Translations under genes and position numbers: made by a program | Notes under the pieces: generated by a model | Database searches by the model: none | What the model was told of the DNA's origin: nothing | The model's input: only the letters and a program-made list of their open reading frames with translations | Shown here: positions 23,051 to 36,200 of the stretch, one piece after another | Numbering within the stretch: position 1 is the stretch's first letter | How the letters are laid out: each line of letters begins with the position of its first letter | Origin: Acanthaster planci | Taxonomy: Eukaryota; Echinodermata; Asteroidea; Valvatida; Acanthasteridae | Direction: 5' to 3' | DNA: 64,000 bases | Assembly (NCBI RefSeq): GCF_001949145.1 | Contig: NW_019091390.1 | Span: 1,646,405-1,710,404 of the forward strand

Positions 23051-24272
23051 AACACTTGATTGCTGGCCTGGGAAGCGGAAATGCAGAGATTTCTTTAGCT
23101 CGTGTCATGTTAGTGACAACGACTGCAGACAGTGGAACCTGGACAACTGACAAAGTAAGGTGTTGTAAGAGTGCCACCTGCACTCAGAAGCGATGGCAAT
23201 CATGAAGGGGTTGCATTGGGTACTGCTTTTGGCACCATTCAGTCTGCTTCGACACACGTACGCAACAGACGGTAAGTCTTCAAGTACAAAATTGTCTTAT
23301 AGAGAAACTCTATGATAAATTAGAAGTGAACCTTGATGATTTTAAGCTGTATTAAATTATTTTGGGCTATAATACTTTGTTTTACTTTTCATCAAATTCA
23401 GGGAAGAAAAGGAAAGTTTATTAGCTCATTTCGTATGTCTGAACAGTTATTTTCAGTGGACACGACTTTTTTTCAGGATGACCAGAGGTAGTTTTACAAG
23501 AATAACCCATTCAAAATTGGTTCGTTGAGTCTAATTACTAGCCTACGTGGAGTAGCACACTAGGGATGCATGTACTTTCGAAAGGCCACGCGGCACCAGC
23601 ACTAGCAAAAGGCCTTCAGTCCTGTATGTCAAGACGAGGTCACGGCGGAAACGGCCTTCGAAAGCCTGGTTCACGTGTGTTATTGGCACGTAACCTACGT
23701 ATTTGTAATCGGCGAAGACCTGGATGTTCTAAGGGACATAGATCGTGGCGCATAATCCCTTCCACTTTCCCATTCCAGCCCCTTCCCTGGCTGCCGCCAG
23801 TTGTTGTACACATGAGGGCGCTGTACCATTTGGACGCTGCGCGCTGCATGCAAATTTTGACAATATCACAATTTCAGTGAAAAAGCGCTTACGTGGCGGC
23901 GAAGGAAATTTTTTTTAGTAATGTAAGTTACACTTTCGGAAGTAGATTTACAGTCTCGTGGAAGTCTTCCGCCCACTCAGAAAGCTTTTACACCCGCAGA
24001 CTCTTGATGACGCCACTTTTCATCTCAAACAGAATTCCGTAGCCCTCTTTATACTTTTTATAGACTTGGCCTATGGACGCCACTAATCTGAGAAAACTCT
24101 CCCCCAAACAAATACAAATAGTCTCGTTTGAAATCGAGTTTAATGACGTGTCAAATCACAGGTCAGGTGTAAAAGTCTAAGGCTGCATCCGATCTCTTGT
24201 CTAGAGCTAGGTCTACGTCTTCACTCTATAAATGCGTGGAGAAGCTCTGGCAGCCCGTTTCGGACATGGCCT
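23051..24272 (+). repeat. Tandem duplicate copy A with signal-peptide exon
   Basis: Nearly the same as 24516-25764 base for base, apart from small indels and scattered substitutions. The match begins directly after an N at 23049. Includes the ATG exon and the first part of the following intron. Confidence 0.92.
23193..23271 (+). CDS. LRP-like exon 1, copy A: signal peptide
   Basis: [20 protein letters not shown] then HTYATD: a charged start, a leucine-rich core and a likely cut after TYA. Ends one base into a codon, donor GTAAGT, in phase with the LDLa exon at 26341. Fourth residue Met is an alternative start. Confidence 0.8.
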
Positions 24273-27200
24273 TAGGGGTGCACTGAACTAATTCAAGCAC
24301 CATTGAAAAAAGTGTAAAATCAACCAAGTTTGGAGCCCCATGGCAGGCAACTGAAGTCCCTGAGGCCTTTCAAACAAAAATCAATGTGTTTTTTGGTCCT
24401 TCAGATTTCATTTGATTTTCAATTTTTAGTAGGTTAACCAATGAATTTTTTAATTATCCGCCCTAAACAAACTCACCCCCCAAAAAGTGAATGTTGCCAA
24501 GCCCTCCTAGCGGNCAACACTTGATTGCTGGCCTGGGAAGCGGAAATGCAGAGATTTCTTTAGCTCGTGTCATGTTAGTGACAACGACTGCAGACAGTGG
24601 AACCTGGACAACTGACAAAGTAAGGTGTTGTAAGAGTGCCACCTGCACTCAGAAGCGATGGCAATCATGAAGGGGTTGCATTGGGTACTGCTTTTAGCAC
24701 CATTCAGTCTGCTTCGACACACGTACGCAACAGACGGTAAGTCTTCAAGTACAAAATTGTCTTATAGAGAAACTCTATGATAAATCAGAAGTGAACCTTG
24801 TTGATTATAATCTGTATTAAATTATTTTGGGCCATAATACTTTGTTTTACTTTTCAGCAAATTCATGGAAGAAAAGGAAAGTTTATTGGCTCATTTCGTA
24901 TGTCTGAACAGTTATCTTTAGTGGACACGACTTTTTTCGGGATGACCAGAGGTAGTTTTACAAGAATAACCCATTCAAAATTGGTTCGTTGAGTCTAATT
25001 ACTAGAGGTACGTGGAGCCGCTAATTATTGAAGGCACACTAGGGGTGCATGTACTTTCGAAAGGCCACGCGGCACCAGCACTGGCAAAAGGCCTTCAGTC
25101 CTGTATGTCAAGACGAGGTCACGGCGGAAAAGGCCTTCAAAAGCCTGGATCACGTGTGTTATTGGCACGTACCCTACGTATCTGTAATTGGCGAAGACCT
25201 GGATGTAGCTCTACTGGACATAGATTCGTGGCGCATAATCCCCTTCCACTTTCCCCTTCCAGCCCCCTCCCTGGCTGCCGCCAGTTGTTGTACATGAGGG
25301 CGCTGTACCATTTGGACGCCGCGCGCTGCATGCAAAATGTTGACAATATCACAATTTCAGTGAAAAAGCGCTTACGTGGCGGCGAAGGAAATTTATTTTA
25401 GTGATGTAAGTTACACTTTCGAAAGTAGATTTACAGTCTCGTGGAAGTCTTCCGCCCACTCAGAAAGCTTTTACTCCCATGGACTCTTGATGACGCCACT
25501 TTTCATCTCAAACAGAGATGATTCCGTAGCCCTCTTTATACTTTTTATAGACTTGGCCTATGCATGGACGCCACTAATCTGAGAAAACTCTCCCCCAAAC
25601 AAATAGAAATAGTCTCGTTTGAAATCGAGTTTACTGACGTGTCAAATCACAGGTCAGGTGTAATAGTCTAAGGCTGCATCCGAATCTCTGGTCTAGAGCT
25701 AGGTCTACGTCTTCACTCCTTGAATGCGTGGAGAAGCTCTGGAAGCCCGTTTCGGACATGGCCTCAGCTTGGACCCCAAATTTATAGAATGACATAATGG
25801 AGGTGCGGTCTACGCTGGAATCATGAAATCAAGACAACACTGAGTGCTTGGACATATGTCACGCATAGGCCTATATGATGTAGGCCTAGTAGACTAGGCA
25901 TATCACAACCTTGTCGTACTTTAGAGTGCTGAACAGTTCTGTTCGAAATTGGATACAGGAAGCAGAAGTAGGCCTAATAGGTATAGGTCCTGGTACATGT
26001 ACCATTTTCTTTTATTTCCATTATAAATTTTTGAAAAGCTTTTTGTTTAGGAATTATTAATGAGGTTGTAACAGCTTAACTAGTTTCCACTCTTCTTTGA
26101 CTTGATTTTAATTCGTGACTTTAATTAATGTGTTATTGAAATTTCGCCCTCCATATTCAGATAAATAAAGTGAATCTTTGAATGCGTCAAGCAAATTTCA
26201 CTTCTGCCGTGGATGTTGCCTTGAGGTCCCAGTATGATCTTTTCAATACAGCTTTCATATACTGGCCAAGATGAAATCAGAAAAATTCAGCTTCTCGTTT
26301 AGAGGCACGTAAAGGTCAATTTTTTTTTGGACTCCCTCAGTGTGCAATGTGGAGGTGGAGTTTGCATGCCACAGTAGTGGGGCCTGCGTTCCGACCGTGT
26401 GGCAGTGTGATGGGCAGATAGACTGTCCAGATCGGTCAGATGAGCTCAACTGCCCAGGTGAGTTGGGTCATTGATTGTGAAAATGACAACCCCACTCATG
26501 ACGGGGGGGGAAGGAAACCTGACTTGGAGTTGGCACGGAAGCACAACACGGCTTGAAATACTTCCTTGATGGCTAGACAAAGTAAATTGGTAATAGTAAT
26601 CATTGGTCAGGTGTCTGTTATGACGGTATGATTCATATTATTATGTTTCTTATTATCAATGGTTCTTTATTACTGGCTGTTTAGTTTTAAAAACTCTTTT
26701 TGCTCTTCCCACTTTTAGTTTCCTTTGCAGTTTGTTCATCTTGTATAGTTTGTTAAAAGCTCACAGAGAGAAGACGAAATAAATGCCGCCCCCCAAATAA
26801 AGTGTTTTCAGAGGGTGCTATGAAAAGCAAGGGTTAAAATTTAAATCACTTTTTCTATTTTGAAGTTCCTTTGACTCCATTAAAGTTTTGTCATTTTCAA
26901 CAACTGTTTATCTTTTTTTGACATTTTGCTTCTATACCGTTCATTATTTTTAGCCATCATCTAAACTTTTCTCATACATTGCCATGGACAAACCTACAAA
27001 ATCTTGTCAAGTTTCATATAGTGTGAGCTACAGAAATCTTTGAGCCACTAGCCCTGCTCTGTTGTCGATTACATTAAGCTGAAACTTTAACCCTGCATTT
27101 GATAAATAACCACGACCTCTTCTTGTCCCGTTGCCTAATTTATTGTGTGATGCCCCCATGTAAGAAAATTCATGAAAATTTACGAGCCCAGGGACTTGGG

Positions 27201-30200
27201 TGCTGTTCGCTCTCTGTGCTCACTGCCAAGAAAGATCACTTTCCTCTACAGGGAAAAGCATTTTTCACAAGACCACAGCAGGGAAGTAGGTTTTGCTTGT
27301 TAACAATTTTGATTGTGGATCATATGTATATTTGTTGAAAGAGATCTGGATTACAAATTTTATTCTGTAAAGTGGCCCTTTTCTGACAGTTTCTAAGCTC
27401 TAGGAAAAGTGGCAAAAGTTACCAGTCACTCTCACTCTAGACTTGAAATCATAGTATTTTGTTTTACAAGAACTTTACAATTTCAAATTGCCATGGTTCT
27501 TGGGTTTTTTTAATTTCAGAAATTATATGTGGTAGTGATGAATTCAAGTGTAATGACAACCAATGCATTCCTCTGCATTGGGCTTGTGATGGCTTTGCCG
27601 ACTGCTTTGATGAATCTGACGAGTTCAACTCCACCTGTGCCAGTAAGCTAGAATGACACCCTGTTTTCCAAGAGAGCCCCTGTATAATATATTGAATCTA
27701 AGGTGAAAGAGGAGGCAACCATTCACCTGTGTTTTAGCTGGTGCCGTGCTGTGCCATGATGCATTATTGTAATGGAAAGAGTTTTAATAGGCAGAACATC
27801 AGGGTTCCAGCAGGCAAAGTTTAAACTGTTGCCAGAGTTCTAGTTGAGGAACATTTTTTTATCCAACAAATTGTCATGCAGTGCTGAATACAGATTTTTC
27901 AATGGGGAGCTGGGCAGAATTAAGGTGGAAATTCTGCTACCAGGAGTCAGGATTAAATCTTGAAACTTTGAAGAAAATGCTGATCTTTAAAGATAAGATT
28001 ATCTCTGAAATGAAAGTAGCTTTTCCATTTAACTGCCAACATTTGTGCATGTGCACCATCTGGTGAAAGAACATTGTGCAAACTCAATACAGTTGGTGCT
28101 TACCAGAACAGAAGGGTTGCCTGTCCACCCAAAACTATAATTGTGCTTCATAATGCGTCAATCATACTTGAGCTATCATATTGGTACCTTTATGTGATGC
28201 ACATTACATTATGTACATGTAGATGACCCCCAGGGTGAAAGCAGAAAAAAAATCCCCCACATTTTTGGATATAACTTGGAAGAATACTTCGTGAAATCAT
28301 TCAGGAAAGGAAACTAGCTAAAATGTGCCAAAAGTAAGCTAAACTACACCTTAAGCCAACAAGAAAAGTCCATTAAACAACCGCTAGTTTCACCAACAGA
28401 AAACAACCATTCTTCCACGCTTTATTAAAAAAGAACAAGTAAATATCTCTCTAAGACCTCTGAAACAATGACCTATGCCGCCAATATCATTGTGCCTCTA
28501 AACTTTCTCAAATTATCAATAAAAGAAATTTCCTCAAGTTTCAACCTGCCAGACAGAAGGGTCCAGGGGGTCATAGTTGTGAGCCAGTCATGTTTCCCTG
28601 GGCAGGTTGTTAAACTTTCGGCATGGCTATTTGGCTCCTCAAAAGGATGTTTGTTCTTGCAATATCCTGTATTTCAGACACGTCCCGTCTGGGTTTTTTT
28701 TTTTTTTTAATTAATGTCTCCGGATGTATTTTTACAGGTCCTCTGCCGCCTTCCTGTCAGGAGGGTCAGTTTGCCTGCCCGGCGGGCAGCATCCGGTGTA
28801 TCCCGGCCACCTGGGTCTGCGACTCAGATGACGACTGTGACGGGGGCGGGGACGAGCTGGACTGCCCCTCCACCAGATGCAACGAGGATCTACACTTCCA
28901 GTGCCAGCAGGACTCTAGCTGCATTCCCAAAGCGTGGATGTGTGACGGCGACGCCGACTGCAGTAAGGCAATGGAGACTTATCGTAGACCACACCATTAC
29001 TAAGGGGTACCACTCTCATGCATGAACATGAGGCATGGGTGCATTCAGGCAAATCCCAACGCCCTATCGGCTGAAGAGGCATTCAAAGGGTCTGTGTAGT
29101 GGATTGTTTTGTTCTGCAGTCATTGAGAATGCACCTGCGTGTCTCAATTAAACTGTGATATTTTTTTCTTCTCAGTGTTTTCTGCTCTTCTCTGCTGTTT
29201 TTTTGTGCACAAAAACTGCTAGAATTATCTCTGTATTGCTGGCCAAAATTTCCTTTTCTTCTGTTCGTCATCGTCCGAGTGCGTGGCAATAAATCAATAA
29301 ACAACCCTATTCTTTAGAAATGTTGTGGTTTCACAATTGAACTTGTGGTTTCACAATTGAATAGAAAAAATCTAAATAAACAGTGTCTTCCCTGACGTCA
29401 TAGCAACGGCATTGTCATATGTCAGAGAGGCAGAGACAAGCAAAACAGTGCATTTTTCATTCCATTCAACCCACAAGGGATGGCATCGGTTTCATACTTA
29501 CAGGAGGAATAAAAACGTTGCACCAAAAAAGGTGTCAGAAAAGTTCGACGATTGCTAGGAACTTTCAAGATGAGCGTACCACCTGTCCACAGTCATGGTG
29601 GCCCTGCTGTATAGTGTCTAATTCTGGTCACTAGATTTTTTTTGGGGGGGGGTTGTCAAAACTCGTTATTTCCTTCTAATACCAGGAGTTTGCAGGCTGT
29701 CTTCCATATTACAGCACACCGTAAAGAGAGGCAGCACGTTGCTGCTGTTTTGGTGTTGCGTGTGTGTGCATGTAACGCAAGCATGGCATCCATGGTGTGG
29801 ACCTCCACACAAAAGAAGTCCATATAATGTAGGGTTAAAGGACATTGTGTGGACGTCCACACAGCGTCTCCCCACTCTGGAAAATAGCTTCCGAGGCATT
29901 TTGAGTTCAGGGCTATCTGTGGCTAAATAAAGAGGAAAGGTCCAGGAAATCATCGTCCAAAATACGGCTCATGCAGAGTTATCCTAGCGGAAGAAAATTT
30001 AAAAAGCATTTACCCAGAGTTTTCTAAACCACAGGAGAAAAAAATGTCCACACTTTGCTTGTGAAACAAGTATGTATGTCATTTTGTGTACTGTGTTGAT
30101 AAATTATAAAGGACAGGTTCTCTTACTTACTGCCTTCAAGAGACCGTACAGTCAATGTTTAACTCTCATATAACTGTTCAACTGTACACCCTGTTGAGCA

Positions 30201-33200
30201 GGGGAAAACTCGGCCAAAAAAATTGATACTGGGTTCTGACAAGGCATTGATGAGTGCTTAGCTTCATGCGCGACCCACTCATATACCACAAAGACTAAAT
30301 AAAATTGCAAGCAGCAGCACAGTTGGATCGTATCAGTCCTGAAGACAGACAGAGCACTCACTGTCCATAACGTCGAGTAACCGGTTTTTTCAGAACCACA
30401 TACTCAAAAAGAGATATTTTCCACAATGGTGTATCCACAAACCCTCTATGTAAACACAATTGGCTCTTCAAAATGTTGCACAGTTGTCTAAACGCTTAAG
30501 ATTGGTCATGACATTGTCACCTTGCACCCTGGGTTCTGTTGCACTTCCTGTAATAAAGTCAGTTACAACATGTACAAAGGGAGCTCTCTGGGATGCAGTA
30601 GTCGGCATAGACCCATTGAATTTCCTATGACTTGCAGTTGCTATTGCACATGAACTCATATCCTTGCTCTGTGATCTTAACAACTGGGGGAAGACAGTAA
30701 CCCTTAGGAGGTGGTAATCATTTCCTACAACTGGTAGACATACATGTATGTGGATTTATTGGTTAGGCAGTGAGCTATTCACTATTGAATTGAAATGACT
30801 CTAAGAATAGAAGATATGTTATATACCGCTGTTTCATGTCCAGAGGGGCATCTCATGTCTCAGCATATTTCCTGACGCATAAAATAGCTGTACATTTGGC
30901 AAGCTGGTGGACAGAAACAGGATGTTGTTGAAGTCAATTCAGCCATGTGTATTAAAATGGGCAGGGAGGCTATGAGATGATGGCTCCAGCCCTTTTTACT
31001 TTGAACTGTCACTGCTGTCAAAATTTCCAGAGAGACTGAATGGTCTCTTCAGTGATAAAGGTCAGCGAATTTCAGGTCTAACTTTTCTCTTATGTGATCG
31101 AGACAGCTTGAGCCAGCGCTTCACCACCATTCGGCCATTGCTGCTTTGAATACCTAATCCCACATAGAGACCACTTTGAATGAACTTGTGCATTTTCAGA
31201 GAAGATTAAGACATGCAAACTCGGGGCCAGACCGTGGCAAACGACTCGTAGCTTGGTGAGGTGACATCCGTAGTGGCTAGGCCACAGAGCACCCTCTCTG
31301 GTGGACTGGGTTTCAGGCTGGTTGACACAGCAGTGCTTGCCTTTGCATACACCTCTGTGACCCTGGGTTCGATTCCACATTGAGGCCGGCATGTACTTGT
31401 AGATTGGATATGCAATCCCTGTGTGATTCTGTTTGCTTTCTCTGGTTGGCTTATTCCACCAATCTCTGAAACCTCTACTTTTTTTTTATCCACTATTAAT
31501 TTTTGTTGTTATTATCTACACCTCCCAGGATTCTAAGGGCTTCTGAGACACAGTGCCCATAATGCACTTTGGAGAAAAATTCTAAATTTCTTTACCAGAA
31601 AGAAATAAAAAGAAAAACACTTACCAGCCAATGATGACACTAATTTTAGGGGGAGATACACGAGCTTTACACATCCACTTTTTCCTTCTCCTAATGCAGG
31701 CGACTCCAGCGATGAATACATACTGCTCTGTCGGGCAGGTCCGCACTGCAACAGCGGCTATCGCGTCTGCGCCAGCGGCGAGTGCATCCTCCAGGAGTGG
31801 TGGTGCGACGGACAGGTGGAGTGCGGTGACGGATCTGACGAGGAGAACTGCAACAATATTGGTAGGATCACCGCATCTCATTAGCTGCGGGTATTGTAAG
31901 AACATGGGCATCTGGGGGGAAGTATTGAACCACAAGGTGGAGATTTTTGTCAGCAGGTTGTATAATTTCTAGTCAAATACAAATAATTCAGAAGGGCAGA
32001 TGTTTCTGCGACTCAACCATGAGAAAGTATCGGCGGTGATCTAATAAACCTGACGGTAACTTCAAGTCTTAGTAGACATCTTTTTTTCCCTCGATCGGCT
32101 GATTTCTGGGTATTTCACTTCTCCCATTATGGCATTACAAATTGATCAACGATGTACAAAACCTTGTGTAGTTGGGTATTTCCTCATTCATTTCTGAATT
32201 TCTAGTTCCATGCCTGTGTTTAGGTTGAATGTTTCAAGGCAGGGAGGGCAGGTCAGCTGAGGGGTGGACTCAAGACATGCACCCTCTAGGTGCTGTGGAA
32301 ATAACATAGGATCTTGCTGCATTTGGCACAGTTTTAGTTTAAAGAGCAAATTGAGATTTTCAGCTTGTACAGCGTTTAAGCCTTGTGTCCAAATCAGCTG
32401 GCTTCTTATAGGGGTAACACCGGTCTATTGGAAGTAGCTGCAGGCACAAGTATGTGGCTTTCATAGATCCACACACTATTTATAGCGACAGCAAGGTAAT
32501 CTGGAAGTGGCTTTATTGCATGAAAGAATCAGGGACTTTCCCTCGTGATGTAGAAGTTATAATGATTGTTGGAGATCGCCCTGGCAGGTTTGATCAAAAT
32601 TTCCTTTGAAAAGAAATCTCATCCTTGTGGGCTTGCAAATTTTTTGCTAGCCTAACCCCAGCACCCACGGCAAGCGCCAACAGTTCTCTTCTGTTGTGTT
32701 TGCATTCTTCTCGCATGCCCTCCCAAATTGTCCACCGTCAGTGCCGGTCACATGCCGAGGTGACGAGTTCACCTGCCCGACCGGGGACAGGTGCATCAGC
32801 GGGCTTTGGGTGTGCGACGGGGAGCAGGACTGCGACGGTGGTGAAGACGAGGAAGGCTGCCCTCCCAAGACGTGCGGGACAGGAGAGTTCCTCTGCAGGA
32901 CCAGTCAGCTCTGCATTCCCAGGAGATGGTTGTGCGATCAATCAGACGATTGTGGTGAGTCACTCTCTCTTAAGGGGTCCTTGAAGTGACCATCGTACCC
33001 CCAAAAATCCTCAAGAATTTCTGGATAAAAATGCTGAGACTTGGGGGGGGGGATATTGATTTTTGTTTTCTATAAGGGCATCCATTAATTCTGTGGCTTT
33101 CATTTCCAACTATAACCCTTAGCTTTGGCTCTGACAGAGGGGAAAAAGTTCTTTAGTCATCGACCCTGATTGGAATTTCCTACCAAGAAAAATATTTGAA

Positions 33201-36200
33201 AAAACAACACTCTGGAACATTTCCGGAGACAACCGAGTAATTTTTTTGTTTACTCCTCCACCCCAACCGACCAATCAACCTTTCCATCAGGGTCAAGATA
33301 TACATGCAAACCACAGAATAAACACAGATGCTCTCAGTAAAATCAGTTTCTCAGCTAAATGACTGTTTGGGCTGTGTCTCCCTGCTGCAGGTGATTCCAG
33401 TGACGAGGAGGAAGCATTGTGTCAGAGCTCTGAAATCGTGTGCGGCGTCGGCTTCCGCAAATGTAACAGCAGCCAGTGCATCCTAGAGGGATGGTGGTGT
33501 GATGGGGATGACGATTGCACTGACAGATCCGACGAGGCAGACTGCACTACCCGAGGTAATAACTCCAAACACTACAAAGCGAATCACGTTAACTGGGATA
33601 TTTGTTCTCCCCCTGCCCCCCTAAAAAAGCCTGAGTCTTGATTGTCTGCGCCACTTGATCAAGATGGGGTGTCAAGCAGGTTGGTTCAGTACGTGTGACA
33701 GAATGGCCCGAAAACCCAAGCAAAAAGTCCAGATGCTGTTAGAAACAAAACCTGGAAAGTGCAAAAATGAGAACAGATTATAAATGCAAAAGTCTGTTTT
33801 TTTCTTCCAGTTGTGTGGGCAGTCGTTGGTTAACCCCAACAGTTCCTGTGCACTTTCACGGCCTTCAGAAAAGGTCTGTTGTCCTTAGCGTGTGAGCCTT
33901 TCCTATCTCACTGTTCAGTTCTTCAGTCAGGACCCATGTACTTTTTACAGTGAGCGCACATTTCCCAAACGGGGCTCACTATTGAGACCCCGAGGTCAGA
34001 TATCAAGCGTTTTGCCATGATAGTACCCTGTAAGGAGCCTCTGAGTGGCACTGCCGTGCTATGCTTGCTGAGACAAAGCAAAACAAAAGAGCTAAAGCTG
34101 AAGGCGAAGTTATATTTCAGCATATTTTGAATACTAATCCGAGATTTTTATTTTGTTTCTTGTCAGCAGAAGGTCCATTCAACGTTGTGCTTTCTTTTCA
34201 GACAGGCTGCTGAATTTGAGGTTTCTGGGGTTAACCCTAAGAGCGAAGGGGAGGGGCAGATTATTGACATTTTTCCTGATATCTTTTTCTGTCCACTAAG
34301 CTTTCAAATGGTGTTAAGTAACTTCATGCTGTCATTTTTACACAAATTTTGTGGAAATCAGACTTGCCGTTCCTGCAGATTTTTCTGAGACAGGTCAGCC
34401 AAAAATTTATATTTTTTCCCACTGACTACTCAGTGTGCATGGGCTGACGTGCATGCGGCCATGAACTTCATATAACTGAAACAGCAAAACCGTACGTCGG
34501 AGTGAGTTTCCTTTACATGCATGCCAAGCTTACAAAAACTTTGGCATGGGACAGCCGAGTTCCTTGTGAAGGGGTAGAATCTGTGTCTTCTCCCCCTTCC
34601 CCTCCCCGAGCTATGAGATGTTCTGGCAAGCTGGTTCTTGGAGGGTAAACTAGAAAAAAATCAAACTGGATGCCTGTCATTTTCAGTTGGCTTTTTGGGA
34701 ATCTGTATTTGTTTTACATCCATCTGACAAATCCCCCCCCCAAAAAAATAAGTGAAGCATTGAAATAGCCGGTGGATCTTCTTCCTCTGTCCGTTTTCCA
34801 ATTCTGTCCAACCAGGGCCGACGATCTGCCAAACCGACGAGTTTGCCTGTACAGAGATAGAAACGTCTTGCATCAGCAAAGTGTGGGTGTGCGACGGGGA
34901 TGAAGACTGCATGGGCGGGGAAGATGAGGAGGGCTGCCCGGCCAAGACGTGCACGGCGGAGCAATTTCAGTGTCGCGGGGACGAGAGATGCATCCCAAGT
35001 CGGTGGGCCTGTGACAAGGACAACGATTGCGGTGAGTCAACCCACGCTGCTCACACAGCCAACAGTTTTCTCCAAGTTTGGACTTTTTTTTAACTCGATG
35101 GGAAGAGGTAGAGGTGGACAGACTCGGGGCTCACAGAAGTCACCCTTGCCCAGGTCTAGCACATTTGTTGGCGTATGATTGGTAGATTGGGGGATCCGGG
35201 GGAGGCTTCATATTACACAGTTGGTTATTAGATATTTTAGATGCGCTCGTTTTTGTCCCCATGGACTTTTTTTCAAGATACTGTATACTGTCGTGTAAGC
35301 ACCCCCTCATGGGTTGAAAAGAGCCATGCTGGTCAGGAGTGTTTATTTTGTTGGTACCGGAAGCAATGCAACTGTGATGCGCACATTTCCTTGTCATATG
35401 TGAACCAGCTAAGTGCAGTCCTGACCACAGGAGCCTCCATTGCCAAGAAAATAGCACCTTCTCCGAGTCTAGATTGGGGCTCCGTGCAGACTATCTTTGT
35501 ACTGACCAAAATTTTTAGACTTCTTGTCCAGATTTTCAAGACCGGTAGCTCCTTTTTAATTCCTGAAGTTGCCTCTCTGAATTGCTTCTGTTGTTCGTAG
35601 TGGACGGAAGTGACGAGGATCCAAGCATGTGTCCCGTGCCGTCTGACAAATGTGGACGCAACGAGCACATGTGCAACAATGGGGAGTGTCTTCCAGCCGC
35701 ATGGTGGTGTGACTCGGAGGCTGACTGCATGGATGGGGAGGACGAACACAATTGTAGCAGTTGAGTAGTGTCATTTTTGAGTTTCCACTCACCTATTGAG
35801 TTCACTCCGCTAGAAAAGAAGACTGTTCCTATTTTTTTTCCTGATCAGGAGCTGTGAAGAACAATGTAGTCTTGCTGGTAATAGATGCAATTGCTTGTGA
35901 CAACTTTGCATATGAGTTTGAGAGTCTGTTCAAGTGGGAAGAAGTCTTTGAGTAGGAGTGTGAGTGTAAAGAGTAGAGGTGGGAAGAAATGTCTCAAAAC
36001 GAGTACTATGCTTCTGGTAAAATGAGTACTTTGGTATGAGTACAAACAGAATAAAGTTTCCCAGACTAGTTTGAGTAATGGAAGTGAGTAATAGTAAAGT
36101 GCAAATCTGTGAAATCTCTGATGAGGGAAGTTATTTGTCAGGGGTAAGATCAGAGGAGAAAAAAGTTGAGTTGCTGAAAAAATACTCGCGAATGAGTGCG

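Noticed and set aside
22647-23183. 178-codon minus-strand ORF upstream of the LRP-like start
   Set aside because: Crosses an N, has low-complexity K-rich parts, no family, and part of it lies in the duplicated 5' region.
23566-25401. Paired ORFs starting [16 protein letters not shown] in both duplicated segments
   Set aside because: They look conserved only because the whole segment, intron included, is duplicated; frames differ by indels between copies.
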